Assembly: GCA_003313425.1 (NCBI GenBank)
Contig: NHZP01000062.1
Span: forward strand, 186,001 to 250,000
Origin: Pseudopyrenochaeta lycopersici
Lineage: Eukaryota; Ascomycota; Dothideomycetes; Pleosporales; Pseudopyrenochaetaceae
DNA: 64,000 nt
Direction of reading: 5' to 3'
Position numbers and translations under genes: made by a program. Below are positions 51,916 to 64,000 of the stretch, in pieces (the first letter of the stretch is position 1; every line of letters begins with the position of its first letter). The notes beneath the pieces are model-generated. The model did not search any database. It saw only the letters and a list, made by a program, of their open reading frames with translations, and was not told the origin of the DNA.

Positions 51916-52870
51916 CTACTCGAAAAGGAGGAAAGAGAGAACGCCTGCCGCGAAGAGCAAAAGAGTCACGAAGGAGACGACCAAATGACTTTGAGAATGG
52001 GTTAAAATGAGAGGAGTAGCGAAAGACGTCGACTGGAGGTATGAAAGAGTGGATGCGGTTCCACCTCCAGAGGCGACCGTGACGAGAAGGAATGACCAGT
52101 GCAAACAGCGGGAGTAATATACTTCTTTAGACCAGAGTCATCCGCATTTTCGATGCGCGCATACATGCGGGTCATTGGTCGGTTTGAATGGTAGGCCTCA
52201 AAATATGCACTTTGCCAATTCCGGGCGCTTACATGTTCTTGCATGCTTAGCTGCATGATAGGCCTCAAATGAAGAACCAATTGCAAGCTATTTATGATGT
52301 CTTTTCTAGCCTCCGTTATTTTCTTATCCTAAGCTGTTCCCGTCCTTTCCCAAATTCACTATCTACATGCTTTATTCCCTTCCTAGGGTCATCCACTGAG
52401 ATTGCATCTTGCCTACCTACGACAATGAAGCATAGTGGACTTATCATCCAGAGAAAGATTTAGTGTAATGACTTTGCGTTCTTTTCTCGAGCCGATAAAC
52501 ACTCCGCTGTTGTATTGGTGGATGTAGGCTTTCATGTGACATGTTGGCTTCACCCTCACCACCCCTTTGCGGCGTTGTGCTGCTGCATGGTTGGAAATGT
52601 TTCATCTCCTGCGGGTGGGTGCGCCACACTGCGGGCCGCTGCAAGCACAAAGCATAAACAAGGCTATTAACCCACGACACCACGTCCATCTCCCTCCTCT
52701 TCACAATGCACTGTCTTTTCCAGCGTTTCCAGACAGGCTCTTCTAATATCTCAATTTGCCTGTCATCACGCTTTTGTTAAAAGAGTGCGAGCTCACGTTC
52801 ACTTCAAGCTGACTTATCATTTCGCTGTCAATCCAAGCACAAGGCTGGCAAAGCCTTGCAGATTGTCGGT
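51916..52870. other. Intergenic between divergent genes
   Basis: About 950 bp between the zinc-finger gene and the giant DUF3638 gene. A minus-strand frame at 51916-52104 has hydrophobic residues (VVSFVTLLLFAAGVLSFLLF) but no other support. Likely holds promoters for both sides. Confidence 0.5.
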
Positions 52871-55800
52871 ATGCCTTCACTCAGCCTTGAGGCGACACTC
52901 TATCTCTTCCACCATATTGTACTGCCTCCGAAGCTACCACAGGCGGACGACTGGGAGGTAGAATATGAGGACGCCCTGCTTGACACGACAGTAGAAGCCC
53001 TCCAGACGTCCAGCGAGGCTGTCCGAAACGAGCAACCACAAGTAGCTAGGTATGCACGCAGATCTCGCAGTTTTTGAGTGATCTTTATCGAAGGTTTTCA
53101 AGAGCATTTCAGGCCACCTTTGTGTCCAGCCTTTAGTCACTGTAGGCCTTCGAGAGTACCTTCACAAGATTTGAGCCTTCAATCTTAGCCGATAATATCA
53201 GTACACCTGCTAATGTGCATTGTCACTCCACAGTCAAATAGACCTCGTAGTGTCTACAGTCGGCAGCCTACGTCGCGTTCGCAATGCCTCCGGATTCGTT
53301 AGCGACTCCCAACTGGCGGACTTGCTCCATGGCCTTGCCTCCAGTGAGACGTTCGGGGCTGTACCCCTTGAGATAAAGGCACAAAACGCCGCCGTAGTCG
53401 TCAGCAAACAAGAAGCCGGGGCCGATGTCGTCTTCGAAGTTTTCGAACTGTCACCGCCGAACGAGACCGTGATGAGAACGAAAGGTCGACTCAAGCGCTC
53501 CTTTCCGACTTATGCTTGCCAAATTTCTCTCCAACAATTCCAGGAAAAAGGTCTGATTGAGTCACTAGCACACACTCTTGGGAAGATGAGCTTTGAAGAA
53601 GCTCCGGGCTTCCAGCCTCAGACCCGCAAGAACAAGAAAGAACACGATGAGACTCGTGATACCACGCACCCTGGCATGATCACTGATTTCTTCATGCATC
53701 TTCTCTCTGTTGTTGGCCAGCCGACTGATGTGCAAGGTATCTGGAAGAACACTCGCGAAGATGTTCTATGGAATAACAGCTTGCTGCCGTGGAGAAGATC
53801 TCCCTTGTGGCTCCTTGTTCGTACAACTATGCAGCTTCAGTTCGCTCGCATCTCATCTGCAAAAGTGTACAAAGCTGTCATGGTTAATCTATTAGCGAGA
53901 GTCCTCCAAAGTGCGAAAGTGCACCACAAGTCAATAGGTACGTAAGGACGACTCATGCATCAAGGAGCCCGTCGACCTTCGGAACACCGTCCGTCAAGCG
54001 CGATCATTTGTGTTTCAGAGGTTGTGAAGTAAAGCAAGCTCTGATGAAGGCGGAGCAGCTTTGACCTATCTGAATAGCCTGCTAACGTCTTATGGCAATC
54101 TTTAGGTACCGACCTGTTGTACATCATTTCCGCCAAATTGACCAGCCGCCTGCAGAAGTTGAGGAAGCTGATTTCCGAGCGCTCCTTTGGTCTCTACACC
54201 AAATCTGCCCTAATGATTCTAGAAGACGCACGATCATGGATGATAGCTAAGATCGGACGCCTTACAAACAGCGTGGATAACAATATAGATATGGCTGTAC
54301 TCGCCAGTCTCCAGCCCCGCAACGACCTCGACATCCATCTCCCGCAAGTAGATGAGTTCATTGCGAAGATATTTCGTAGAAAACGCCAATCTGATATATC
54401 AGATTTCCACCCCACTTCGAAATGTCTGGTATTTTCGGAGTATGAACTGCCCACCAACTTTAGTGGCTCAGGAGAGTATACGTACTTCTACTTGGCGACA
54501 GTCGAGAAATGGGTCGAAGATCACCTCTCCTCTTGGCTTGAGCGACACATCTCCGATAGTACTACATGTGAGCAGCTACGGCGGCTTCTTAAAGAGTACT
54601 TTCATTGCGCGAACTCGGCATACAGCACCGTAAGCGATATACCAAGAAGCCTCTCGATCATGTACCTCACAGTCATGGAGCTATGGATCGCATGTGACAA
54701 GTGCGCTTGTAAAATGTATCCGTTGTTACACGACTTCGACCCAGAAGTGGAGTTGTCCTCGTTCCAGTCGCTTTCTTTGCCCTTCAAGAGTCAGTTGGAG
54801 CGGCTGTTCACTGCCGAGGCCTATCTGCAATCCCGCCGAATTAATGCGAGGGCCGATGCTCCATCGCTCTACCGCGACTTTGGCCTCTCATCCTCTTTCG
54901 CAGTCAGATTCTTTGATGAATCTTTAGAACATCAGATGTTACGTTCAGATATTGAGCAGCACGCAACGTTGAGACGCCAGCAGAAGTGCCACGAACTGGC
55001 TAATCAGAAACAACTGTATCAAGACCTAAAAGCTAGGTCTGATAAGCGCAGCTGCGACTACCACAACGTCTACAACCGGTACTACAAATTCACAAGCACT
55101 AAGCATGCACCTTGGTGCGAGAAATGCAACTTGCGGTCTCAAGCTGAACAACTTAAAATTCAGGTCCATGAATGGCCGCTCAGTTCAGACCAAGCAATCG
55201 CGAAAGCAACAGTTTTCGAATTACGAATCCCTAAGGCCTACAGTCACTGGCGCGACGCAACGATGTTCTTACTGATAGAAGTGCTAGGCTTCACTCACAC
55301 CAACACTAGAGAACCGAGAGCAAAATACATTCTCAGCGGCCAAGATGGCTTGAGTAGCTTTTGGTCCTCCCCGTCGAATCAGCGCATCAACCTCGTTTCC
55401 CAGAACAAACCGCTCACAGGGAGCCACTACCGTGTCAAGGAAGGTGTTGCGTTCTTACAGGAGAAGGATGTCTGTGTTGATAATGCACTACAATATCAAT
55501 ACTTCGACAGCTTTGACAACACCTTCGCTGACGTCCTGCGCTCCACTCAACAAGTACCGAAGAAGTGCACATACCAACTTCCAGCTCGTTCGTCGCGACT
55601 TCAAGCTTATCTACGAACACCCACCACTTCGAACGACATAACCCCGAATCAGGTTATTGCGAGTCTGTCAGATTGCCCCTCGCACTTCTCTTTGGACGAA
55701 TACAAAGCCTTCGGATCGCTTCCGATCGGGTACAGGATCCAATATCAGAACATCCTTGTGCAACTTGCGATGCCAACCGTCGACCTTGCGAAAATCGAGT

Positions 55801-58800
55801 CGCAATGCTTGGTTCTGCAGACTCTTCATCGCGCAGGCCCACCATCAAGCAACAACAATGTAGAGCGTACTGCTCACGAGATCCTTGCCAATGAGTCGTT
55901 CTGTCAGGCCCTTACGGATAAGATCGAGGCCGCCCTAGGGCGGGTAAGCGAAAATTGGGAGACTTGGAGAGCTGTTTCATCTCTTGTGCAGCTAACGTTG
56001 CGAATGCTTAGCGTCAACAACTCTGAGCGAATCGCTGCAAAATGCCTAGAGCTGCTTCAAGAAGCTCGTCAGATATCGTTGAAATGGTTGAATCATCTCA
56101 AGGAAAGGTTTCCTACAGCTACAGATGACTCGCAGCGGAAGGAACTTTCTTCCAGGCTTACCGAGACCGGTCTCCTATGCACGAGTACATTCGATACTGA
56201 CGGGGTGTGGTTAGGAGTTATCCTTTCTTCCCCCTCTGCAGTTTCAGTATTAATTCAGACTTCAATTGTGGTGCAGGAGAACAAGGATGTCACGTCTTCG
56301 GAGCATGAGTACCTCCATCACGCTATGCTGCAATCATGGCGATTATTGCTCTTCCGAGCGTTTCCGGTGCTTGCCAGAAACATATCGTCCGACACTTTAC
56401 AAGAAGGTCTGAACCAAGCCGTGGTGGCATCATGGGCAGACTTTCGCCCTACGAACCGCTGGAGCGTACTTGGAAATCCTTGGCACCACTGGATACATGT
56501 CAAATGTGACGCACTAGCTGTCCATTTCAATCTACTTACAGCTGAGCTCTTGGTGAAAGGTTTGCCCCTGTCTCGGCTCCCGCAGCAATATATGGAACAC
56601 CACTTGTATTCTTCGCTTTTTGACAAGACGCCGATAGAGGTGAGGCCTCCCAATGAACCAGGCATGGAATTCTCTGCAAAACGCCCCTTTCATCCCGATT
56701 GGCGTTACATTCTCAGCTTCGGAATGGAAGGCTCGGATATGCTTATACTAGCCGCCCGAGATGAAATGAAGTTTGATCTTGTGCCCTCCCGCGTATTCAA
56801 GGATCGACTTCCTACAATGTTCGTTGATGACTACTTCCACTGGTATGATTATAATACCGACGAAGTCGAATTTCGCCCGCGACATGATCCCTGGTCTACG
56901 ATCAGTGGGCTGTGGCGTCTAAAGAGATGTGGAGCTAGTTGGCGCCTCGTGAATGGACATAAATCCCTAGTTGGGCCCGTCAGCAACACTGGCACCACGA
57001 TATCAAAGATGTTTTCGCCCTTAGAGCTTCAGTCGCATATTCATATTTTGTTTGACGGTTCTTCGGTCGTCTCTATAGAGCTTCCTCGGCGACGACTAGG
57101 CTTCTGTTACTCTCCTGGCGAGTCCAAAATTCACTCCCATCAGTATCAGGGAATGATCATCGATACCGATCAGCGAATTGGGACATTGTCTGGACTGGCC
57201 AATAAACTCATTTTGAAGCACGAGAGAGGAGTTGAAGATCGCTTAGCCCTAATACCAGAAGGTAGTGTGGAATATTCGACAACAATGACGGGCCATGTTT
57301 CCGTTTCTATTGAACTAGACACGGCCTGGACGACCCACGCGTATCAAGTGGATGAAGTACTAGGCCGACTGATCGACAACGGAAGTCTGCAGAGCAAGCT
57401 CTTCCTTTGCTACCTCCACGCACTTACTTCTCACTGTCTCCCGGATGCCCTGACTGGCCATACTGGGACTGAAGCCGCATTGTCGATCTTACGGTCAGGA
57501 GCAGTATCATCCTTTGATGTGCTTACGGCGCCCAACACGGATATCCTCAAACGTATTGCTCACTTGACGCCAGGGCGAGAGTTCTACCCCGCCCATATGC
57601 AGGTCATGCAGCGAGTTCAATGGGACGAAAGTCTGTCATTCATGTCCCAGAACCCCGGTTTTTATACGGCGATAGACGAATTATTCTGCATAGCGCGGAA
57701 GACGGAACTACTACAGCCCAAGGATGTATATGTTGATCCTCCAAAGCTCGCTTTTGTGAAGCCCTATCTACTTCGGAGAGACATGATAAGGACATCAACT
57801 TTTCGCGTCGATGGCTTTGGCGCGGAGCACCATACCCATGAATTTGATCGAGACTACGAAGTCAGAGCTAGAGTGGCCGACCCGCAACGAGGACCGCGCT
57901 GTTCTGTTGCCGCTGAAATGATTTTTCGAAACCAGCCTGCTCTCCACTCGTCCATTAACGCGTGTAACCTTCAAAGCTCCCTTCGAAATGACCACCTGCA
58001 AGATGCTACAGTTCTAGGTCCCAACAGACAATTGGAGCCACTTGCGCTGCGGTACGATGCTTCATGGCTCGCGAAGCCGTCTTCCTTCCTTCCAGATATG
58101 TGGTGCAACCTGCACATACTGCTTGCAACACCGCCTCGTCGTTTCAACAAGTTCGATCTGATGATCTGGCTGTCAACCGCTGCATTTGCAGAATTTGCGG
58201 ACATGGGTGTCATCCAAGCTTTAGCAGCGTTTTACAATTGTTGTGACCTAGCATCAATCGAGATTCCTTCAGTCGCCGGCTTTAACTTGGCAGAAGGAGA
58301 TTCTCCTACTTTGTCCGCAATTCAGGATCTAGTACAGATATATCAACCTTTCCAAACTTGCCCGGAGTATGATCTACCACAGCTGCTCGAAGAGCCGTAT
58401 TGGCAATGGAACAACAGAAGAGAGAACGATCTTGAGATTAATCGGAGCAAGGCCGCCCAGGCCTTCGCATCCGCACTTCATGCCCAGTGGCCCTGTGCGG
58501 TACCGACAACACCATGCACTCAGTCTGCGGAGACATACTTAGACACTGCGAGCGCTATGTCTAAGGTTCGTCGCATGTTCAAAACCTGGTATGACAACCG
58601 TTGCTTCTTTCAATACCTTGAGAAAGTCTCATATACTCTGGCGCGACAGAGCGTCGTCTGCGTGGAGACCAAAGACAACCATGTCGTCAATGTTCAGGGC
58701 CATTCTGGAGGGATTAACAGCTCCTCTTTTTACGGCATCAATGATGTTTTCAATCTAGAAGCGCCGGTCTTGTCTTCTTGTAAGTTCACTCGAGCACAGT

Positions 58801-61800
58801 ATGCTGTCGGCACCCGGGATGCGCTTTTCTCTCTTCTAGCTCTACAAGTGAAGTGACACGCTTCACCGGGCTGTCATCGCTATCCTATCACATATGTCAT
58901 ACTAACATTGCGCCCAGCACTGAGCTCTACTGACTTGTGCTGGCCGGTGCCGCCGACGCCCCTCCAGATTCCCATAGAGCAGCAAACCATAGATGAACGT
59001 AGCAACCAAGCCAAAAGTCGGCTCACTTCGCTATGTCGAAAGCTAAGAATCGGTACCGAGTCTTCGCGCGAGAAGGACTACATCTTAGATCTACGAGACA
59101 GCTGTGATTCGCTTGCACTACAGGAAGCGAAATTCCAAGTTCGTGCTGATATATCGAACCGCAAGCTCGTCATGCTCCTGGAGACATACCTAGGTGATTG
59201 TCGACGATTTTTTGAGGATATGAACTCCCTTCTATGGAAACTTGTTCAATCTGGCGATGAGATTGCGGCTCAGATAGGCCAATCGCCTCGCATCTCCCCA
59301 ACGTTCTGGCTTCGTCAATTAAACCGAGCCCGCTTCGATTCCCTGACTCAGGACTGGAAAGCAGTAGTCATTAAATACGGTCTTGCCGTCACCGAGCTTC
59401 ACCGCGCCCGGAGACTTGTGGCGCTCTCTTCTCACCCACATGAACTTGCAGAAGAGTTGTGCAATCGCGGACATCAGAATTGGTCACCAATGGACTTTCC
59501 TGAGACGTTACTGCTCGAAGCTGAAAGCGGTCTCTTGGTTCGCGAAGTGCAGGAAGAGATTGCGAAACAAATGAGATGCCCACCGAACGACGCAAACTCT
59601 GTCATGCAACTCAACATGGGAGAGGGCAAGTCCTCCGTCATTGTTCCGATCATTGCGGCATTCCTGGCTCAAGGCGAATTGTAAGTGATCGCATCCGCAT
59701 TCGGTATCCTTAAGCATACTAACTGTTCGCGAACACAGACTGGTCAGAGTCATTGTTGCGAAGCCGCAGTCACGACAGATGTTCCAAATGCTGGTCTCCA
59801 AGCTCGGCGGGCTGTTGAATCGACGAATTTACCATATGCCGTTTTCAAGGGCCCTGACACTCAGCGCCTCTCAAGCTAATATTGTCGGCGAGATCTACCA
59901 GGAATGCATTACCAATCGCGGCATTATGCTCGTCCAACCGGAGCACATCTTATCCTTCAAGCTTATGGGCATCGAATGCCTCCTCAATGGGCAGCCTGAC
60001 GTAGGACGGTCATTGCTGCGAACGCAGCAATTCTTTGATAACAAGTCTCGAGATATTGTGGATGAGAGTGATGAGAATTTTAGTGTTAAGTTTGAGCTGG
60101 TTTATACCATAGGTGAGTATAATGGACGGCCGATACCAGCACCTCTTGCTGCGCCTACCTGGAAAGACTCGTCAGGATTGGCTTGCCAAGATCTGGTGTC
60201 TCATATTTACAACACTACGAGTTTTCATGCTGACCCTATCTTCAGGTACCCAGAGACCAATAGAGCTCAGCCCAGAAAGGTGGACCATAATCCACTCCGT
60301 TCTGGAATTGGTAATTCGATACGCCGCTGACGTCAAGAAAACGTTTCCCTCTTCGGTCGAGTTCGATAATCGTTGGGGGTCAAGATATCCGCGTACGCGC
60401 ATTCTCCGAAGCGATGCAGAAGATAAGCTACTAGACCTGATCTCAGAACATATATGTAAGGTCGGCGTCTCGGGCCTTCTTTCCGTAGCGCGGCAACCTT
60501 CCGCGATAAAGCAGGCGGTCCTACGCTATATCCGAAAGTCCGATCTCGCCCCTGGGGACGTCAATGAAGTCGAAAAGGGGGCTTTCTGGACGGAGACTAC
60601 TAAAGGGCCACTACTCCTCTTGCGAGGTCTCATCGCAGGCGGGGTGCTAAGCTTTGCCCTAAAGTCTAAGCGATGGAGGGTAAATTATGGCATCGATCCC
60701 AGCCGTACACCAAAAACACAGTTAGCTGTGCCATACCGCTCGAAAGACAGTCCCTCTCCCCGATCCGAATTCAGTCACCCGGACGTGGTCATTAGTCTCA
60801 CATCGTTCACCTATTACTATGGCGGTCTGGATGATCAGGATCTCTTTGACACATTTGCACACCTGGAGAAATCAGATCAAGCAGACGTTGAGTATCAAGA
60901 ATGGGTCCGCTCGGCAGGAGCTCTTCCTGAGCCTTTCCGGCATCTCACTGGAGTCAATATCAAAGACCGTCATCAGTGCACCACGGAGATATTCCCATTG
61001 CTTCGTTTTTCCAAAGGCGCTATTGATTACTTCCTCTCTCACACTGTTTTTCCCAAGGCGATGAAGGAATTCCCACACAAGCTCTCTGCCTCCGGCTGGG
61101 ACCTTGGTGCCATCAAATCCCATCCTACGACCGGTTTCAGTGGCACGAACGACTCACGTCAGGTACTTCCGCTTAGCGTCCATTATCTTGATTCCGAAAA
61201 GCAGAAACATACCAATGCCTTGGTGTTGGCTTACCTACTGCAAGATGAGAACTCTATTAATCTACTACCGCCGCAGACAGATGCAGAACACCTGCTGAAG
61301 ATTGTCAACACAATGGAACCGCCGACTCGGGTCATCCTCGATGCTGGTGCACAAATATTGGAGCTCAGTAACATTCAAGTGGCAGAAACGTGGCTTCGCA
61401 TAAGCAACTCCAACGACATAAAGGCCAAAGCAGTCATCTTCTTCAACGACAACGAAGAGCTCTCGGTTCTTGATCACAATGGCCGCGTCGAGCTACTGCA
61501 AACATCGCCATTTGCGAAGCATTTGGATGAATGCCTTGTATATCTCGATCAGGCCCATACCCGAGGGACGGATTTGAAGATGCCCAAGCACTACCGAGCT
61601 GCTGTAACTTTAGGTGCAAATTTGACAAAGGATACGCTAGTGCAAGCATGTATGCGAATGCGAAAGCTGGGGAAAGGCCAATCAGTTATTTTTTGCATAC
61701 CGGAAGAAATACAGACCAAGGTTCTGGAGCGCACCTCAAAGCCACGCAATACAGAGATAGAAGTTTCCGACGTCCTGATATGGGCGATCACAGAGACGTG

Positions 61801-62917
61801 GGCAGAAATGCGTCGGAGTATACCTTTGTGGGCTACTCAGGGTCGCCGCTACGAGGATCATAAGGATTACCTGAATGGAGCGGAAACGACTGTAGAGCAG
61901 GCGAAGGAGTTCCTTGAAAAGGAAGCTCAGAGCCTTGAAGATCGCTATCGACCTCGTCTGCGCAAGCGTTTTGATGCAGCCAAGGACTGGGACACCACCA
62001 ACAGGAACATCTGGGAGATCCTTAAACGGTGTCGCGACTTTGAGGCAACGTCCTTCGATACGGCAATGCTTCAAGAAGAGCAAGAAAGAGAACTCTCTCC
62101 AGAGATCGAGGAGGAGCGCGAAGTTCAGAGACCTGCACCTATGGAAGCCGAGCAGCATAAATTACACCCCGACCTTGTTCGGCTAGTAGACACTGGCATA
62201 TTCCCGGCAAGATCAGATGCATTCTTACCCGCGTTTCAGGCTCTGAAATCGACGAGTGCTGCGAAACGATTTGATCTTGTGCAATTTCCGAATGACCTTC
62301 TCGTCACAGCGGACTTCATGCGCACTGTCAGACGCCCGGGAGGAGTTACGTCGGAATCGTATGTCTCGGACTCATATCTCAGACCTGTGCAATGGATTCT
62401 CTCAGTCATGAAGAGAGATAAACCCTCCGCTTCTCGCCGTTTGGTTATCCTTAGCCCCTTAGAAGCTGAACAACTCCTTCCAACAATCCAGAAGTCAAAC
62501 ATAGTGACGCTGCACCTCTACGCGCCGCGTCCCACTCAGGGCTACAACCCACTCGATACGCTTGACCTCTATTGTGTCGGCCGTGGGTTCTCCGCATCCA
62601 GTCCAAGCATCAGCCGAAGCCAGATCGTTCAGCTCAACCTCTTCGCAGGCCAACTTTACTTCGAGTCCTACACAGAGTACGTCGAGCTGTGCAGATGCTT
62701 GGGTCTGGCGTGGGAGGCCCCGAAGGAGGGAGAGGAGCTGCAGGCTGATGGGTTTATCGTACCGCCCGCTGGTGTTTGGGGCTTGAACAAGAGTCCTGTG
62801 GGGTTCCTAAGGGAGTATGTGAAGATGAGACGGGAGGGTGAGGGCATGGAGAAGACGCATTTAGGTAGAGTGCTTGAGGGCGGCTTGTTGGAGGAGCGCG
62901 AGTTCAAACCTGAGTAG
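52871..62917 (+). CDS. Giant DUF6606/DUF3638/DUF3645 protein (3,143 residues)
   Basis: Six exons: 52871-53049, 53234-53937, 54106-58852, 58925-59680, 59739-60112, 60246-62917; five introns with GT...AG. Phases sum to 3,144 codons. The intron 58853-58924 is the least certain: a closer AG at 58917 breaks the frame. The N-terminal DUF6606-like region starts MPSLSLEATLYLFHHIVLPP and includes RDTTHPGMITDFFMHLL. DUF3638 begins near residue 2067 and contains a Walker A-like MGEGKSSVIVPI (about 2108) and VAKPQSRQMFQML. DUF3645 and a conserved tail follow with YLDQAHTRGTDLKMPKHYRA (about 2687; DEAH-like position reads DQAH) and CMRMRKLGKGQSVIFC. Databases often label these as ubiquitin hydrolase-like, without experiment. 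The helicase-like motifs suggest an ATPase on a large complex or nucleic acid. Confidence 0.92.
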
Positions 62918-63452
62918 GTTGGGTGTGCTTTTTTGGCTTTAGATTTGGTGTTTCATCTGGTCGTGTCGTTTATGGAGTTCGTTTCCTGAAGCTTGTCTTG
63001 ACTACCTCCCCGCCCACGTCCGTTACTGATGACTCCATCTTTATACTTCTCTCTAAGCCGGGTGTGTCGCGATTTATAATTGATGTTGGATTAGAAATGT
63101 AGCGGCTTTGAAATCAAGGATTTTAGTGAATTTTGAGGCGCTCAGGCATCAGCCCATCACATGTAGTTTTGTCAGATTGTCAGAAACAAGGTGCGTGCCC
63201 CGAAAGAGTATGCTGTCAGATCTACAGCACAGCCGCGAGGGTACGCGATACTGTATTGTAGTACAAAGCTCGGGTGTAACCACTTGGCGCACACACACTC
63301 CATAAAAAGAGAAAAATAGGGAACAAGAATCAAGACAATCAATTCTCATCCATACACTCTGACCAAAAACATGCATTAAATTCTGACAAGTTTACTAATG
63401 TTTAGTCTCACTGGGACTTAGTGGCAGCCTATATAATTACCGATATTTACAG
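62918..63452. other. Intergenic, no gene seen
   Basis: About 530 bp between the DUF3638 gene and the NLR. The last 40 bp look like an intron end (TATTTACAG) but no upstream NLR exon was found. Confidence 0.45.
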
Positions 63453-64000
63453 CTGGCGATAAAGCATCTCTCGAGCAGCTAGTACATGAGATTACTAGCA
63501 TTCCGCTTGAGGCATTGGAGAATTTTCCCTTAGACAAATATACTAAATCCGAGCGAATGGGGTGGGCTAGGGATGCAGAACAACCGAAGAAGAAGACAAT
63601 GTATACTGCCTTCTTGGAATTATCGATGTCTCTATGCCTACGTCCTATGGCGAAGGAAAGGAAAAAGCATTGAGAAGACTACAAAGTGAAGTGGGCGCAC
63701 CCAGTAGCGCACCATCTATCGTTCCGTTTTCCCAGAACGACTTTTTCGTGGGTCGGGAGTCACAACTCGCTGAAGTAGAAGCAAAGCTTTTCGGAGACAA
63801 GCACACTCCAACAATAGCGATACTAGGACCTGGAGGAACAGGCAAATCACAGCTAGCGCTCGACCTTGCGTACAGAACAAGACAAAAGAACAAGGGCTGC
63901 TCGGTCTTCTGGATTGATGCAAGCGACATAGACAGTCTCTATCAATCGTATGCAAGTATTGCCCAAAAGCTCGACGTTTCTGGTAGGGACGATGAGAAGG
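63453..64000 (+). pseudogene. HET-like/NB-ARC NLR, 5' part missing, continues past the window
   Basis: After an acceptor-like TTTACAG at 63452 the sequence reads GDKASLEQLVHEITSIPLEA and SERMGWARD, then in another frame RTTEEEDNVYCLLGIIDVSM and SYGEGKEKALRRLQSE, the C-terminal part of a HET-like recognition domain of fungal NLRs. It continues VPFSQNDFFVGRESQLAEVE and the NB-ARC P-loop AILGPGGTGKSQLALDLAY, still open at the window end. The frame change near 63575 is a one-base indel. No exon for the first half of the HET-like domain is visible upstream. Either the gene is dead or the frame change is a sequencing error; the rest (NB-ARC end and repeats) is outside. Confidence 0.75.

Noticed and set aside
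51916..52104. Hydrophobic minus-strand frame that could be a small membrane protein
   Set aside because: No homology recognised; it may be the leader region of the zinc-finger gene, whose start is unresolved.
1..64000. A Starship giant element
   Set aside because: No DUF3435 tyrosine recombinase (captain) frame was recognised, and nested small transposons explain the mobility signals. The ends may lie outside the window.

Overview
This is a 64-kb piece of a filamentous ascomycete genome (Pezizomycotina, most like Dothideomycetes/Pleosporales). The evidence is short spliceosomal introns of about 45-80 nt with GT...AG ends and CTRAC-type branch sites, fungal families (HET domain, NACHT/NB-ARC NLRs, DUF924, OrsD-like proteins, a DUF6606/DUF3638/DUF3645 giant), fungal transposon clades, and mutation patterns of repeat-induced point mutation (RIP): CAG to TAG and TGG to TAG in dead repeats. 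Species cannot be named from sequence alone. No rRNA, tRNA or CRISPR was seen.

Layout. 0-7 kb: a Tc1/mariner-like transposase fragment, then a 5'-truncated LINE (minus strand) that cuts into a hydrolase-NACHT NLR pseudogene. 7.5-8.2 kb: a GNAT acetyltransferase. 8.4-11.1 kb: an apparently complete pogo/Fot-like transposon with long identical TIRs. 11.3-13.8 kb: a NACHT relic and a full HET-domain gene. 14.5-17.5 kb: two decayed OrsD-like (PF12013) genes. 17.8-24.8 kb: a calm block with a DUF924 gene, a seven-exon divergent ER Hsp70 ending in RDEL, and a coiled-coil/nuclease-like/kinase-like fusion. 25-33.6 kb: a RIP-killed piggyBac and a young Copia retrotransposon with near-identical LTRs and intact TSD. 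33.9-41 kb: a HET-type gene stub ended by a hAT (hAT1), itself split by a second hAT (hAT2), followed by a third hAT relic. 41-46.7 kb: a large inverted repeat, two divergent BTB/POZ genes and a dead Tc1/mariner between them. 46.8-50.8 kb: a MATE-type transporter gene broken by a solo LTR that in turn carries an intact hAT (hAT3). 51.2-51.9 kb: a C2H2 zinc-finger gene. 52.9-62.9 kb: one six-exon gene for a 3,143-residue DUF6606/DUF3638/DUF3645 protein. 63.4 kb to the end: the start of a HET-like/NB-ARC NLR running off the window.

Overall this looks like a fast-changing accessory region where self/non-self recognition genes (two NLRs, a NACHT relic, two HET-type genes) sit among transposons of at least seven families. 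Many genes are dead, and the order of events can be read from nested insertions with target-site duplications. The host genes most likely to be functional are the GNAT, HET, DUF924, Hsp70, kinase fusion, BTB2 and the DUF3638 giant. The best candidates for under-described biology are the RDEL-tailed Hsp70 with an altered ATPase signature and the nuclease-kinase fusion.
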